DNA of 64,000 nt from Avimonas intestinalis (GTDB lineage: Bacteria; Bacillota; Clostridia; Oscillospirales; Acutalibacteraceae), in contig CAJFID010000008.1 of assembly GCA_904380375.1 (NCBI GenBank), forward strand, positions 18,866 through 82,865, given 5' to 3'. The translations under genes and the position numbers were made by a program. Positions 23,923 to 33,141 of this stretch are shown piece after piece. The notes under the pieces were generated by a model that saw only the letters and a list, made by a program, of their open reading frames with translations, was not told the origin of the DNA and did not search any database. Position 1 is the first letter of the stretch; each line of letters starts with the position of its first letter.

Positions 23923-26625
23923 TTATCTCTCCGGCAGGTTTTCTTGCAGCAGGCGCACTACCTCGTCCATACACGCCGCCAGCCGCTGCAGGATGGCGGT
24001 GATCCGGGCGCGCCGGGCGGGATCCTGCAAAGCGGCCAGGCTGACGTTAAAGCCGCCGTCTGCCGCCTCAAGGCTGTCGGGCAGCGCGCCCTGCTGCCGG
24101 AGGATTTCCTCGGCCAAGGGGTTATACGGATCGGAGGTCCACAGCAGGCCGGTCATCGAATACTGGCGGGAAACCTGCTCCAGGAAGGCAAGGTCGGGGT
24201 TGAGCTCCATCGCCTTGCGCAGGAAGCTCTGGCAGCCGCCGCTGTTGGTGGCGATGCAGCAGACATAGCAGGTGTACATCTTCCATTTGTCAAATCCCTC
24301 GGGGGTCATGCCGTCAAACTGCCCGCCATTAATGTCGTCGATCCAGGCGCGCAGGGCGGCCGCCCCAAAGAAGTAGCCGTTGGTTTGGCAGGTCAGCTGC
24401 GCCGCCAGGCTTTGGATGCGCTGGCGGTAGATGGCCGCGAGCGGCTTGCGTTCCTGCTTTTCGCCCACGAAAATCCAGGCGTTCTGCGGCGCGGCCCCCT
24501 CCGCGTCCTCCCGGCCGATGGCGTCGTCCAGCGGGAGGCGCTGCGGCTCCGCCTGGTTGCCGGCAACGTACAGCAGGGTCTCCCCCCAGTCCTCGTAGCC
24601 GACGCAGACAGAATGGGGCTGGCCGGGGCGGTAGAGGATGACCGGGACGCCCCGGTCGATATACGCGGTCAGGTACAGCCGGTAGGCGTCGCGGTTTTCC
24701 CGCAGCTCCCGGCTGCCGGCGAAGGTGCAGGCATAGCCGCAGGCGGCAAACAGCCTTTCCGCATAGTCCTTCGGGTTGCCGAAATGGAGCAGGCAGTCGC
24801 TGGCGCTGTCAAAGAAAGCGTCGTTGTGCGGGTAGATGTAGAAAGGGGTGAAATTGTCGCCGGTCAGGCCCGCGAAGAACCAGTAATCGTAGTCCGGCTC
24901 CCCAAGGCATTCCATCACATAGCCCGCGCAGCCGTTGAACCAATAGTTCTCGCCGTATTCGTCGTGTACGAGCGCCCGGATGTTGGGCAGGAGGTTGTTG
25001 CTCGGCCGGCCCGCCGTGCGCAGCGCCCCCTGTGCGAGCTGGAGATTCGGGGCCGGCTGGAGCTGGGAAACGCGCACCCATTGGATCCGGCGCAGGGAGC
25101 TGCCGTTGCCGGTGACGCGGATCTCCTGCGGCGGCAGATACCGCCAGTCCGTTTCCATATAGGGCATGTCGGCGGCGCAGTAGCGCACCTCGCCGTTGAG
25201 AAGGACGGCAAAGAACCGGTCGCCGACGATCCACGACAGCTGGTTGTACTCCCGGGGCCGGATTTTCCCCAGCCCCGGCAGGACGTGGCGGTCCCCGAAA
25301 ATCGGCTGGTCAAAGGCGATCGCCTCCTGAGCGCCGTTCGGGTAATTGCCTTTGTTGACGCCGTAAGCCTGGGAGCCGTGCAGGAAGCTGAAGTCCCCCT
25401 CGTCCGCCCCGTAGCCGTAGGCGGCGTTGTCCATTTCCACCTGGAACACCGCGTCGACCCGGAAGGGCAGCCGCACCTTGACGCCGGTGGAGAGGAAATG
25501 GGAAGCAATCACCGGCGAGTAATCCCCCTCCCCCCGTTCGTTGAGGCGGTAGCTCCATGCCCATTCGGGCTCGGGCTTGAGCTGGGCGGCTGGGCACTCC
25601 GCTGTCCACAGCACGGGGCTGGCCGCTTCGATTTCGCCGGCCGGGATCCCCTGAAGCCGCCGCCCCGCTTCATACAGGGACAGGTCGGGCGCCTTTTTCC
25701 GCACGGCCAGGAACAGGCGGAGCCGCTCCCGCTTTTCGTCGGGGGAATACACGGATTCGGCCAACGTCTCGTGGCGCAGCCTCCCGTCCGCCCGGTAATC
25801 GACCTGGTAGTAGGGGCTGCCGTCAAAGCTTTGGATCAGCCACCGGTGGGCGGCGGGGATATCCTCGTCTGCGTAAAGCCCCATGCAGGCAAAGAGACCT
25901 CCCGCGAACGCTTCCTCCTCAAAGGGGCCGTCGTTTTCCAGGGAGGGGTCCACCCGCTGAAGGAGGACGGTCTGCCCCGTCTCGTCCTGGCATTCAAACA
26001 GCGACTGCCCGCCGGGGCGGCCCGGGGCGACTCCCGCCCCGCTGAGCCAGGTCCAAAACCCCTGCTCGTCCGCCCGGCCGTCCTCCCGGCGCCGGGAGGT
26101 GATCAGGCGCATGGCGGGAAGCTCCACGATGTCGCAGGCGGGCTCCCGCGCTCCGTTCACCCGGCCGGCGATGTCGTCCAGCCTTTCGTAGGTGATCGGG
26201 ACGGCGGAGTCCCGTTCCTCCCGGATATGGAGCTGCTTGCCCATCTCCTCGTATAGCAGGGGCAGCGCGGAGATTTTGGTGATGCCGTTTTTCACCATGG
26301 TTTGGAGGAAGGCGTCAATAACCTGCTTGAGTTCCGACAGGGCGGTGACCTCCCGGTCGATGGCGTGAAGGCGGTCGACAAACACCTGGACGACGACGCG
26401 CATGTCCTGGCTTTCGTAGATGTGCAGGATGTCCTTGATCGGGATCTGCATTTTGCGCAGCACCAGGATCTGCTGGAGCCGTTCCACGTTTTCTTCATCA
26501 TAATAGCGGTACGCTTCGCCGTCCGGGCGGATGCTTTGGAGCAGGCCCACCTGTTCGTAATACCGCAGGGTTCGGGATGAGATGGAAAGCTGGGCGGATA
26601 GGTCGGTGATTTTGATGATTTCCAT
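23923..26625 (-). CDS. 900-residue MerR-family regulator fused to a BtrH/C39-like domain
   Basis: MerR-type winged-helix DNA-binding domain at residues 1-72 (ITDLSAQLSISSRTLRYYEQ) and a coiled-coil dimerisation helix to about 130. MerR proteins are normally 120-280 residues; here 770 more follow. Residues about 150-330 look like a GyrI-type or similar ligand-binding region; about 370-520 are beta-rich; about 545-700 resemble the BtrH N-terminal/C39 peptidase-like fold (FNGCAGYVMECLG with a Cys, and QPHSVCVGYEDW with a His); the rest is helical with NGGQFDGMTPEGFDKW. This suggests a one-component sensor that binds, or acts on, a peptide or acyl-type ligand. The domain calls beyond MerR are inferences. 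It starts at ATG 26625 and has its own MerR-type promoter. Monocistronic. Confidence 0.85.
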   Translation of the reverse strand: MEIIKITDLSAQLSISSRTLRYYEQVGLLQSIRPDGEAYRYYDEENVERLQQILVLRKMQIPIKDILHIYESQDMRVVVQVFVDRLHAIDREVTALSELKQVIDAFLQTMVKNGITKISALPLLYEEMGKQLHIREERDSAVPITYERLDDIAGRVNGAREPACDIVELPAMRLITSRRREDGRADEQGFWTWLSGAGVAPGRPGGQSLFECQDETGQTVLLQRVDPSLENDGPFEEEAFAGGLFACMGLYADEDIPAAHRWLIQSFDGSPYYQVDYRADGRLRHETLAESVYSPDEKRERLRLFLAVRKKAPDLSLYEAGRRLQGIPAGEIEAASPVLWTAECPAAQLKPEPEWAWSYRLNERGEGDYSPVIASHFLSTGVKVRLPFRVDAVFQVEMDNAAYGYGADEGDFSFLHGSQAYGVNKGNYPNGAQEAIAFDQPIFGDRHVLPGLGKIRPREYNQLSWIVGDRFFAVLLNGEVRYCAADMPYMETDWRYLPPQEIRVTGNGSSLRRIQWVRVSQLQPAPNLQLAQGALRTAGRPSNNLLPNIRALVHDEYGENYWFNGCAGYVMECLGEPDYDYWFFAGLTGDNFTPFYIYPHNDAFFDSASDCLLHFGNPKDYAERLFAACGYACTFAGSRELRENRDAYRLYLTAYIDRGVPVILYRPGQPHSVCVGYEDWGETLLYVAGNQAEPQRLPLDDAIGREDAEGAAPQNAWIFVGEKQERKPLAAIYRQRIQSLAAQLTCQTNGYFFGAAALRAWIDDINGGQFDGMTPEGFDKWKMYTCYVCCIATNSGGCQSFLRKAMELNPDLAFLEQVSRQYSMTGLLWTSDPYNPLAEEILRQQGALPDSLEAADGGFNVSLAALQDPARRARITAILQRLAACMDEVVRLLQENLPER

Positions 26626-26649
26626 GGCGTTTCCCTCCTTTTGGGGCTC

Positions 26650-26680
26650 ATTGTAGCACTTGACGCAACGTCAATGTCAA
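26650..26680 (-). promoter_or_regulatory. MerR-type promoter with 19-bp spacer and internal dyad
   Basis: Minus strand TTGACA (26680-26675), a 19-base spacer, and TACAAT (26655-26650). The spacer holds the dyad TTGACGTTGCGTCAA. Overlong spacers with a dyad between -35 and -10 are the hallmark of promoters activated by DNA untwisting by MerR-family proteins, so this gene probably activates or controls itself. Confidence 0.8.
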
Positions 26681-26951
26681 GCGGGAATTTTTGGCCCTGA
26701 TCCCGCTGCCGGATAGGGCGGCCCTGGGGGCCGGGGTGTTGGGGCCGAGAGCGCAGGAAGATTCGGGGAAATAGGAAGAAGTTCAATAAAAAGGCAGCTG
26801 GAGGGGCGTGCGATGGCGACGGGAATCGGCGTTTTCTACGATTTTGCGCCACATTTCGATACGTTTATGCTATAATTATCGGGAGAAAAGCGACTCAGTC
26901 GCCAGTGGGCGAAAAAGGGCCGCCCGCTGCGGGATTTACGGAGGTGGATGC
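26681..26951. other. intergenic region between the divergent MerR and LacI genes
   Basis: Contains an AT-rich segment with a clean -10 element TATAAT at 26871-26876 on the plus strand, without a good -35. This is the likely promoter region of the LacI-type gene; no other gene was seen. Confidence 0.5.
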
Positions 26952-27476
26952 ATGGCTAGTCCGTCAATGGGCCAGATTGCCAAGGAGCTGGGGGTGTCCA
27001 AGGGGCTGGTGTCCCTGGCGCTGTCCGGGAAATACGGGGTCAGCGAAGAGATGCGGTCAAAGATCGTGCTGTATGCCATTCAAAACGGGTACGATTTTTC
27101 CCGCTGCCGCGGGCAAAAAAAGAGCCGCGGGGATACGGTGGGGGTGGTTTTAAGCCAGAACGACCTGCTGGCGGAACGCTTCTGGCCGCGGATCCTCAAG
27201 GGCGTGGAGGGGGAGCTGTACAACCACGCCCTGAAGATGAAGGCGATCGTGTGGGACAAGCCGGAGGACTGCAAGCAGATCGTGCTCGATCTGGCCGTGT
27301 CGGGATACAGCGGGCTGATCATCCTGAACGAGTTTCCCCAGGCCGAGCTGGACAGTCTGGCCAAGATCAGCTTCCCCATCGTGATCGTTGACGGGAAAAA
27401 GGTGTACTTTATCTTTATCACCACGATCATGCTGCTGTTCAATTTCCTGGTCCGCAGGCGGGAGGTGTCGATGTGA
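26952..27476 (+). pseudogene. LacI-type regulator truncated and fused to an ABC permease C terminus
   Basis: 174-codon open frame. Residues 1-about 150 are a LacI/GalR regulator: HTH GQIAKELGVSKGLVSLALSG, hinge, and the start of the periplasmic-binding-protein-like domain up to FPIVIVDGK. Intact LacI proteins are about 330 residues. The last 25 residues are a hydrophobic helix ending LFNFLVRRREVSM, which looks like the end of a type-1 sugar ABC permease, and the next gene is the partner permease starting inside its stop codon. The simplest reading is an in-frame deletion (near 27400) that removed the LacI C-terminal half, a substrate-binding protein and most of permease 1. The frame is open, so a chimeric protein could be made. 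An assembly collapse is the main alternative. The ATG follows GGAGGTGG. Confidence 0.75.
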
Positions 27477-28309
27477 CGGTACGTCGGAAAAAGAAATTCA
27501 GCGTGGGCAGAGTCCTCTGCTTTTTCCTGCTCTGCGTGCTGGCGGTCATCATGCTCTACCCGCTGTTTACCATTGTCAACATCTCCCTTAAAACCTATAC
27601 CGACTATCTGAAAGACCCGCTGGGCCCGGTTATGAGCCCGACGCTCGACAATTTTGAGACGGTTTGGGACAGCATGAACGTGCTGCCCACCACGCTGAAC
27701 ACCCTATTGCTGACCTTCATCACCTGCGCGCTGAACGCCGCGATCTGTATGCTGGCGGCCTTCCCGATCGGCCGGAACTACTTCCGGGGGACGAACAAGC
27801 TGTATACCTTTATCCTGGCGTCGATGTTCTTCCCGACCAGCCTGGTCGCGACGATCAGCCTGGTCCAGTCGCTCGGGATTTACGGCACCTCCGCGGGGCT
27901 GGTCGCCGTCTGGACGGCCGGCTCCCTCCAGCTCAATACCTTTATGCTGGTGGGCTTTGTCAAAGGGCTTCCCAGGGATTTGGACGAAGCCGCCTTTATT
28001 GACGGGTGCGGGTATTTCCGCTATCTGTTCACCATTGCCGCCCCGCTGATGATGCCGATCATCGCCACGATCGTCGTCCTCAAGGCGATCGGCTGCTGGA
28101 ACGACTTCCTGAACCCCTTTATTTACATGGGCAACGCGGAGGTCAAGACGCTGTCCACCGGCCTGTACCTGTACATGGGGCAGTTTGCCTCAAAGTGGAA
28201 CCTGCTCTCGGCCGCGATCTTCATCGTGGCGGCGCCGATGGTGGTGCTGTACATCTTTATGCAGCGCTTCATCATCGCCGGCATGACCAGCGGCGCCCTG
28301 AAGGGGTGA
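27473..28309 (+). CDS. carbohydrate ABC transporter permease (MalG/CarB-like)
   Basis: 278-residue inner-membrane permease of the CUT1 sugar importer family. Six hydrophobic helices are apparent. The cytoplasmic EAA loop reads LDEAAFIDGCGYFRYLFTIAAPL, with the conserved EAA and G positions. It starts with GTG at 27473, overlapping the stop of the preceding frame by four bases (GTGA), behind GGGAGGTG. Normally it pairs with a second permease and a substrate-binding lipoprotein; both seem lost upstream. The ATPase subunit is often encoded elsewhere (MsmK-like). It begins the run of catabolic genes to 38.7 kb. Confidence 0.93.
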   Translation: MTVRRKKKFSVGRVLCFFLLCVLAVIMLYPLFTIVNISLKTYTDYLKDPLGPVMSPTLDNFETVWDSMNVLPTTLNTLLLTFITCALNAAICMLAAFPIGRNYFRGTNKLYTFILASMFFPTSLVATISLVQSLGIYGTSAGLVAVWTAGSLQLNTFMLVGFVKGLPRDLDEAAFIDGCGYFRYLFTIAAPLMMPIIATIVVLKAIGCWNDFLNPFIYMGNAEVKTLSTGLYLYMGQFASKWNLLSAAIFIVAAPMVVLYIFMQRFIIAGMTSGALKG

Positions 28310-28319
28310 GGAATCCCGC

Positions 28320-29567
28320 ATGAAGGAACGGGAAGAACGCGAGGGCAAAAAGGCCAGGGGCAGGAAGCGGGGCATCATCGCATCCCTCGGGGCGGTGGGG
28401 ATAGCCGCGGCTGCGCTTCTGGGCTTCTTCGCCCACCAGCGCAGCCTGTACGGTATGGTGAAGCCGAAGCAGGCGCTCTGCGAGCGGGTGGGGGTGACCC
28501 ACGCGGACGGGAAGTACCACTTGACGCAGGAGCCCTTCCTGCTGGAAGGGGCCAAGGCGCTGGAGGAGCTCGGCACCAAGGTGATCAAGCTGTGGTTCAC
28601 CCGCAGCGCAAGGGAGCTGTACTCCTTTGCCTCCGACTGGGGCGAGGACCCGGCAAACCTGGTGGAACTGGCGCAGTCGCCCTATTACGACGAAGTGTTC
28701 CGTATGCCCTTTTCCACCTATATCCTTGAAGCCTACGAGTTTGAGGGGAAAACGGAGACCTGTTGGACGGACGGCCTGACGCCCGAGGAGAGCCGGACGG
28801 TCGAACAGCAGTTTTACGACCTGGCCTGCTATTTTTACGAGGCGTTTTCGGGGACGGGCAAGACCTTCGTCCTCCAGAATTGGGAGGGGGACAACGCTCT
28901 GGGCTCCTACGCGCTCCAGCAGGAGGACGGGCAGCTTTCCCCCGAGGGGCAGACGGCCTTTGACGGGATGGCGGCCTGGATCAACGCCCGCCAGGCGGGG
29001 GTAACCCGCGCGCGCAAGGAGCATCCGGACGCTGGCGTGGTGGTGGCCAACGCGTTTGAGGTCAACATGATTGACGTGCTGCGCGACCGGGAGAACTACG
29101 AGGGCCGGGTGCTGGCGGTGGACGCGGTGGTCCCGCAGACCAGGTGCGACCTGTATTCCCTCTCCTGCTGGGGAACCAAGGAGACGGGGCTGGAAACGGT
29201 GATCGCCGATAAGCTGCAGTATTATCAGGAAAAGGCCCCCTCGTCTGAGCTGTTCGGCTCGCAGAACCTGATGCTCGGGGAGTTCGGCTCCCCCGAAATG
29301 CTGCACAAAACCAAGACGGTTTATGACGACGAATCCTCCGAAAAGCAGAAGGAATGCGTCCGGCTCCAGCTGGAATGCGCGCTCAAAGAGGGGGTGCGGT
29401 ACGCGGTGTACTGGGAGCTCTACTGCAACGAGCTGCGTGTCCCCTCCAAGGAGGGGAGCGGGGAGCTGCGCAACGAGGACTGCTCCGGCTATTGGCTGAT
29501 CCGCCCGGACGGGAGTAGGACCGCGGCCTACGCGTACCTTCAGGAATTGCTGGCGCAGCCTCAATAA
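28320..29567 (+). CDS. membrane-anchored TIM-barrel glycosidase-like protein
   Basis: 415 residues. A basic N terminus (to about 18) is followed by one hydrophobic helix (GIIASLGAVGIAAAALLGFF), so the rest is likely outside the membrane as a signal-anchored domain. The soluble part looks like a clan A-type (beta/alpha)8 hydrolase: FVLQNWEGDN, VVANAFEVNMID, MLGEFGSPEML and YAVYWELYCNE carry Glu residues at beta-strand ends. I cannot assign a GH family. It is paralogous to the cytosolic protein at 35103-36326, which shares VFRMPF, NWEGD/HWEGD, YWELY/YWEFY and the closing GYWLI segment. It starts 10 bases after the permease gene and ends 19 bases before the GH130 gene, so it is in the same operon. 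Confidence 0.72.
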   Translation: MKEREEREGKKARGRKRGIIASLGAVGIAAAALLGFFAHQRSLYGMVKPKQALCERVGVTHADGKYHLTQEPFLLEGAKALEELGTKVIKLWFTRSARELYSFASDWGEDPANLVELAQSPYYDEVFRMPFSTYILEAYEFEGKTETCWTDGLTPEESRTVEQQFYDLACYFYEAFSGTGKTFVLQNWEGDNALGSYALQQEDGQLSPEGQTAFDGMAAWINARQAGVTRARKEHPDAGVVVANAFEVNMIDVLRDRENYEGRVLAVDAVVPQTRCDLYSLSCWGTKETGLETVIADKLQYYQEKAPSSELFGSQNLMLGEFGSPEMLHKTKTVYDDESSEKQKECVRLQLECALKEGVRYAVYWELYCNELRVPSKEGSGELRNEDCSGYWLIRPDGSRTAAYAYLQELLAQPQ

Positions 29568-29586
29568 AAGGAAAGTGAGAAACGCT

Positions 29587-30612
29587 ATGAAACTGACGAA
29601 ATACGAAAATAACCCGATCCTGTCGGCCAACCCGGAAAACGATTGGGAAAGCCTCTGCGTGCTGAACCCCGCCGTATGGTACGAGCCGGCGGAGGATACC
29701 TTTTATATGCTCTACCGCGCGGCGGGCAACGATGCGACGCATTACATCCACCTGGGCCTGGCGACCTCAAAGGACGGTTTCCATTTTGAGCGGCGCAGCG
29801 ACCAGCCCTTCCTTTCCCCCGATATCAACGGGCCGGACGGCGGGTGCATTGAGGATCCCCGGCTGACCAAGATGGGGGACACCTACTACATCGTTTACGC
29901 CGCCCGCACCTATGCGCCCGGCCAGTATTGGAGCGCCGACTGGAAGCCCCTGGGCGACCGGGATGTGGAAGGGGTGCATTTCGTCCAGGCCAACAACGCG
30001 GTTTCCCATCTGGCGGTGACCAAGGATTTCCGTACGGTCAAGCGGCTGGGCCGCATCTCCGATTCCCGCTTTGACGACCGGGACGTGATCCTTTTCCCGG
30101 AACGGGTGAACGGGCAGTACGTCCGCCTTTCCCGCCCGGTGGAACGGGTCGGCCAGGAATACGGCTGCACGGTGCCGTCGATCTTCATCTCCTTCAGCGA
30201 CGACCTGATGGAGTGGGGGGAGCCCCAGCTGCTGATGACGGCGGAGGAATGGTGGCAGGACAAGAAAATGGGCGGCTCCTGCCCGCCCATCAAGACGCCG
30301 AAGGGCTGGCTCCACCTGTTCCACGGCGTCGCCTCGCGGGACGACGGCTACCGGGTCGGCGCCGCGCTGCTTGACCTGGACAACCCGGCCAAGGTGATCG
30401 GCCGCACGGCGGACTTCATTATGGAACCGGAATTCGACTATGAAACCTCCGGCTATTACAACGGCTGCGTGTTCCCCACCGGCAATGCCGTCAAGGGCGA
30501 CACCCTGTACGTCTATTACGGGGCGGCGGACAAATTTGTCTGCGCGGCCACCTGCCGGCTGTCCGAGCTGCTGGACTTTATTGTGTCAAACACCAGAAGA
30601 GGGGATAGATAG
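29587..30612 (+). CDS. GH130-family glycoside phosphorylase (beta-mannoside type)
   Basis: 341-residue five-bladed beta-propeller enzyme. Family motifs are CVLNPAVWYE, GGCIEDPRLTKMGDTYY with the conserved EDPR, and DRDVILFPERVNGQYV. GH130 enzymes phosphorolyse or hydrolyse beta-mannosidic links such as Man-beta-1,4-Glc or Man-beta-1,4-GlcNAc; which one cannot be said. No signal peptide, so cytosolic. The ATG at 29587 is preferred (GGAAAGTGAG upstream) over an in-frame ATG-like extension at 29575. It is followed by the GH2 gene after three bases. Confidence 0.92.
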   Translation: MKLTKYENNPILSANPENDWESLCVLNPAVWYEPAEDTFYMLYRAAGNDATHYIHLGLATSKDGFHFERRSDQPFLSPDINGPDGGCIEDPRLTKMGDTYYIVYAARTYAPGQYWSADWKPLGDRDVEGVHFVQANNAVSHLAVTKDFRTVKRLGRISDSRFDDRDVILFPERVNGQYVRLSRPVERVGQEYGCTVPSIFISFSDDLMEWGEPQLLMTAEEWWQDKKMGGSCPPIKTPKGWLHLFHGVASRDDGYRVGAALLDLDNPAKVIGRTADFIMEPEFDYETSGYYNGCVFPTGNAVKGDTLYVYYGAADKFVCAATCRLSELLDFIVSNTRRGDR

Positions 30613-30615
30613 GCT

Positions 30616-33129
30616 GTGTATATCGATTTATGCTCCGACGACTGGAGCCTGGAGGGCTACATGCCCAAATGCCACCGGTTCAACATGGAGGCGGGCGTGG
30701 GGTTCAGCGTGGGCCCCATCCTGCCCAAGCGCCGGGCGAGCGTGCCGGGCTCGGTGCACGATGAGATGGAAAAGGCCGGGCTGGTCGACCCGGTGTATTA
30801 CGAAACCAACCACCTGAAATGCGAATGGATAGAGAACAAATGCTGGGCATACGAGCGCACCGTCTCCCTGGATCCAGAAAGCCGGTCCCGCCGGATCCGG
30901 CTGGTCTGCGAGGGCCTGAACTTTGAGGCCCGCATTTACTGGAACGGCCGGCTGCTGGGCGTGCATAAAAACGTGCATACGCCCGCGGAGTTCGACCTGA
31001 CCGGCATGGCGGAGGCGGAGAACACCTTAACCATCCTGCTGGAGGAAATCCCGCGTGCGGACGGCCAGATGGGGCGCAGCTCCACCAACCGCTACCAGTG
31101 CGAGCGCTTCGCCTACGGCTGGGATTTCTGCACCGCGCTCATCGGCGTGGGGATTTGGAAGCGGGTCGGCCTGTATGTCTACGACAGCTGCCTGCTCGGC
31201 GATCCGGCGGTCCTGACGGACTTTGAGGACGGGCTCGGCCGCATCCGGATTGAGGGGGACGGCTACCCAGTTGACAAGGCTCTTGAACTGGATGTCTGCG
31301 TCAAGGACGGGGAGTCGGTCCTGTACCAGGGCCGGCAGGCGTTCACCGGCGGATTTGCGCAGACGGTGACGGTGCAGGAGCCCAAGCTGTGGTACCCGAA
31401 CGGCTACGGCGCCCAGCCCCTGTATACGGTGGAGCTGGCGCTGTACGACGGCGGGGTGCTGCAGGACAGCCGGAGCTACCGGGTGGGCATCCGCCGCCTG
31501 GAATTCGTCCAAAACGAGGACAGCGCGCCGGATGCGCTGCCCTACACCGTGCAGATCAACGGGAAAAAGATCTGGCTCAAGGCCGCGGTCCTCCTGCCGA
31601 TTGACCAGCGCCTGGGGCATATTTCGGACGGCGATTACGACCGGTACACGGCGATGCTGCAAAACGCCAACGTCAACATGATCCGCCTGTGGGGCGGCGG
31701 CGTCAGCGAGAAGAGCCGCCTGTTCGACCGGTGCGACGAACGGGGGATCCTGGTCTGGCAGGACTTTACCCAGTCCAACGGGGGGCTGGACGGCGTCCCC
31801 TCGCAGGAGCCGGAGTTCCTGGACGAGCTGGAAAAGAGCGCCGTCTATATCCTGAAGCAGAACCGGAGCCACACCTGCCAGACGGTGTATATCGCGGGCA
31901 ACGAGCTGCGCCGGGACTATTCGGTCAATCGCCGCCCGGTCACCGCGGACAACCCGAACGTCCAGATGCTCCACCGGCTGGTCCAGCAGTACGACCCGAC
32001 CCGGGTGTTCCACCCCTCCAGCCCCAGCGGGCCCAATTTCGACATCCTGTTTGACGAAGAAACCCGCCGGCTGAAGAGGAACCACAACGTACACGGCGTC
32101 TGGAGCTATCTGGGGAAAGCCGGCCATTACGAATATTACAATAAGACCGATTACCTCTACCAGGGGGAATTCGGCGTCAACGGCGCCTCCGACGAGGAGA
32201 CCCTGCGCCGCATCTTCTCGGAGGAAACGCTGGCCCATTACCGCTGCCCGGACGTCCACTGGCAGCTGCGCAACAGCAGCTGGTGGGATTCCTTCCCCCG
32301 GGACGCGGAGGTTTTCGGCGAAGAAAACCTCGCAACCCCCGAAGCGTTTGTGGCGGCTTCCCAGCTCGTCCAGGCGGAGGGGCTGCGCTACACGATTGAG
32401 CGCAACCGCGCCCGCGCCTTCCAATGCAGCGGGAACTGCATCTGGCAGTTCAACGAGCCGTTCCCCAACCCGAACTGCACCAACCTGGTCGACTTTTTCG
32501 GCCTGCCGAAGATGGCCTATTCCTGGGTCCAGAAGGCGTTTGCCGTGACGACCCCTCTCCTGCGGTATGAGCGGCTTTTCTACCGCCCGGGGGAGACGGC
32601 GGACTTCGTCCTGGCGGTCAGCCACTTCGGCCCCTGCGCGCCGGCGTCGGTGACGGTCAGGCTGCGCACCCCGCAAAAGGTGCTGGCGGTCCGGGAGTAC
32701 GAGGTCGCCTTGAAGGAGAACCACTGTACGCCGGTTGACGAATGGCATCTTCCGGTGGAGGAGTCGTTCGGGCCGCTGTTTTTTCTTGAAGTGTCCGTCG
32801 CGGTCAACGGCGCGTCGGCAGCCAAAAACCTGTACAGCTTCGGCACCGACGAGCGCGCGCCCTACGCTCCCTTCTTTGAGGGGGGGAGCGACCTCCGCCT
32901 TTCCTGCGAATACCGCGCTGGGGCCAAGCGCATCCGGATGGCCAACGAGGGGAAGGAACCCTGTTATTTCGTGAGCGCCCTGCCCGCCGCCCGGCAGGCC
33001 GGGGTGCTGACCGAAAACAATTTCGTGACCGTGTTCCCGGGCGAGGAGGAGACGGTGATCGTCGCCTGCAAGCCGGACGAGCCGGTTTCTATCAAAGATT
33101 TCACCCGGAAAATTCATCAGACCATTTAG
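30616..33129 (+). CDS. GH2-family beta-mannosidase-like enzyme
   Basis: 837-residue cytosolic glycosidase with the usual GH2 order: sugar-binding beta domain (to about 200), Ig-like domain, TIM barrel (about 310-640) and C-terminal beta domains. The acid/base Glu is in YIAGNELRRDY and the nucleophile Glu in YQGEFGVNG. The barrel segment MIRLWGGGVSE and the downstream VWQDF are typical of beta-mannosidases rather than beta-galactosidases. Together with GH130 it fits intracellular breakdown of a beta-mannoside or N-glycan-type oligosaccharide. Start is GTG at 30616; the ribosome site (GAGGGG) is somewhat distant, so translation may depend on coupling to GH130. Confidence 0.9.
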   Translation: MYIDLCSDDWSLEGYMPKCHRFNMEAGVGFSVGPILPKRRASVPGSVHDEMEKAGLVDPVYYETNHLKCEWIENKCWAYERTVSLDPESRSRRIRLVCEGLNFEARIYWNGRLLGVHKNVHTPAEFDLTGMAEAENTLTILLEEIPRADGQMGRSSTNRYQCERFAYGWDFCTALIGVGIWKRVGLYVYDSCLLGDPAVLTDFEDGLGRIRIEGDGYPVDKALELDVCVKDGESVLYQGRQAFTGGFAQTVTVQEPKLWYPNGYGAQPLYTVELALYDGGVLQDSRSYRVGIRRLEFVQNEDSAPDALPYTVQINGKKIWLKAAVLLPIDQRLGHISDGDYDRYTAMLQNANVNMIRLWGGGVSEKSRLFDRCDERGILVWQDFTQSNGGLDGVPSQEPEFLDELEKSAVYILKQNRSHTCQTVYIAGNELRRDYSVNRRPVTADNPNVQMLHRLVQQYDPTRVFHPSSPSGPNFDILFDEETRRLKRNHNVHGVWSYLGKAGHYEYYNKTDYLYQGEFGVNGASDEETLRRIFSEETLAHYRCPDVHWQLRNSSWWDSFPRDAEVFGEENLATPEAFVAASQLVQAEGLRYTIERNRARAFQCSGNCIWQFNEPFPNPNCTNLVDFFGLPKMAYSWVQKAFAVTTPLLRYERLFYRPGETADFVLAVSHFGPCAPASVTVRLRTPQKVLAVREYEVALKENHCTPVDEWHLPVEESFGPLFFLEVSVAVNGASAAKNLYSFGTDERAPYAPFFEGGSDLRLSCEYRAGAKRIRMANEGKEPCYFVSALPAARQAGVLTENNFVTVFPGEEETVIVACKPDEPVSIKDFTRKIHQTI

Positions 33130-33141
33130 GGAGGAACCCGC

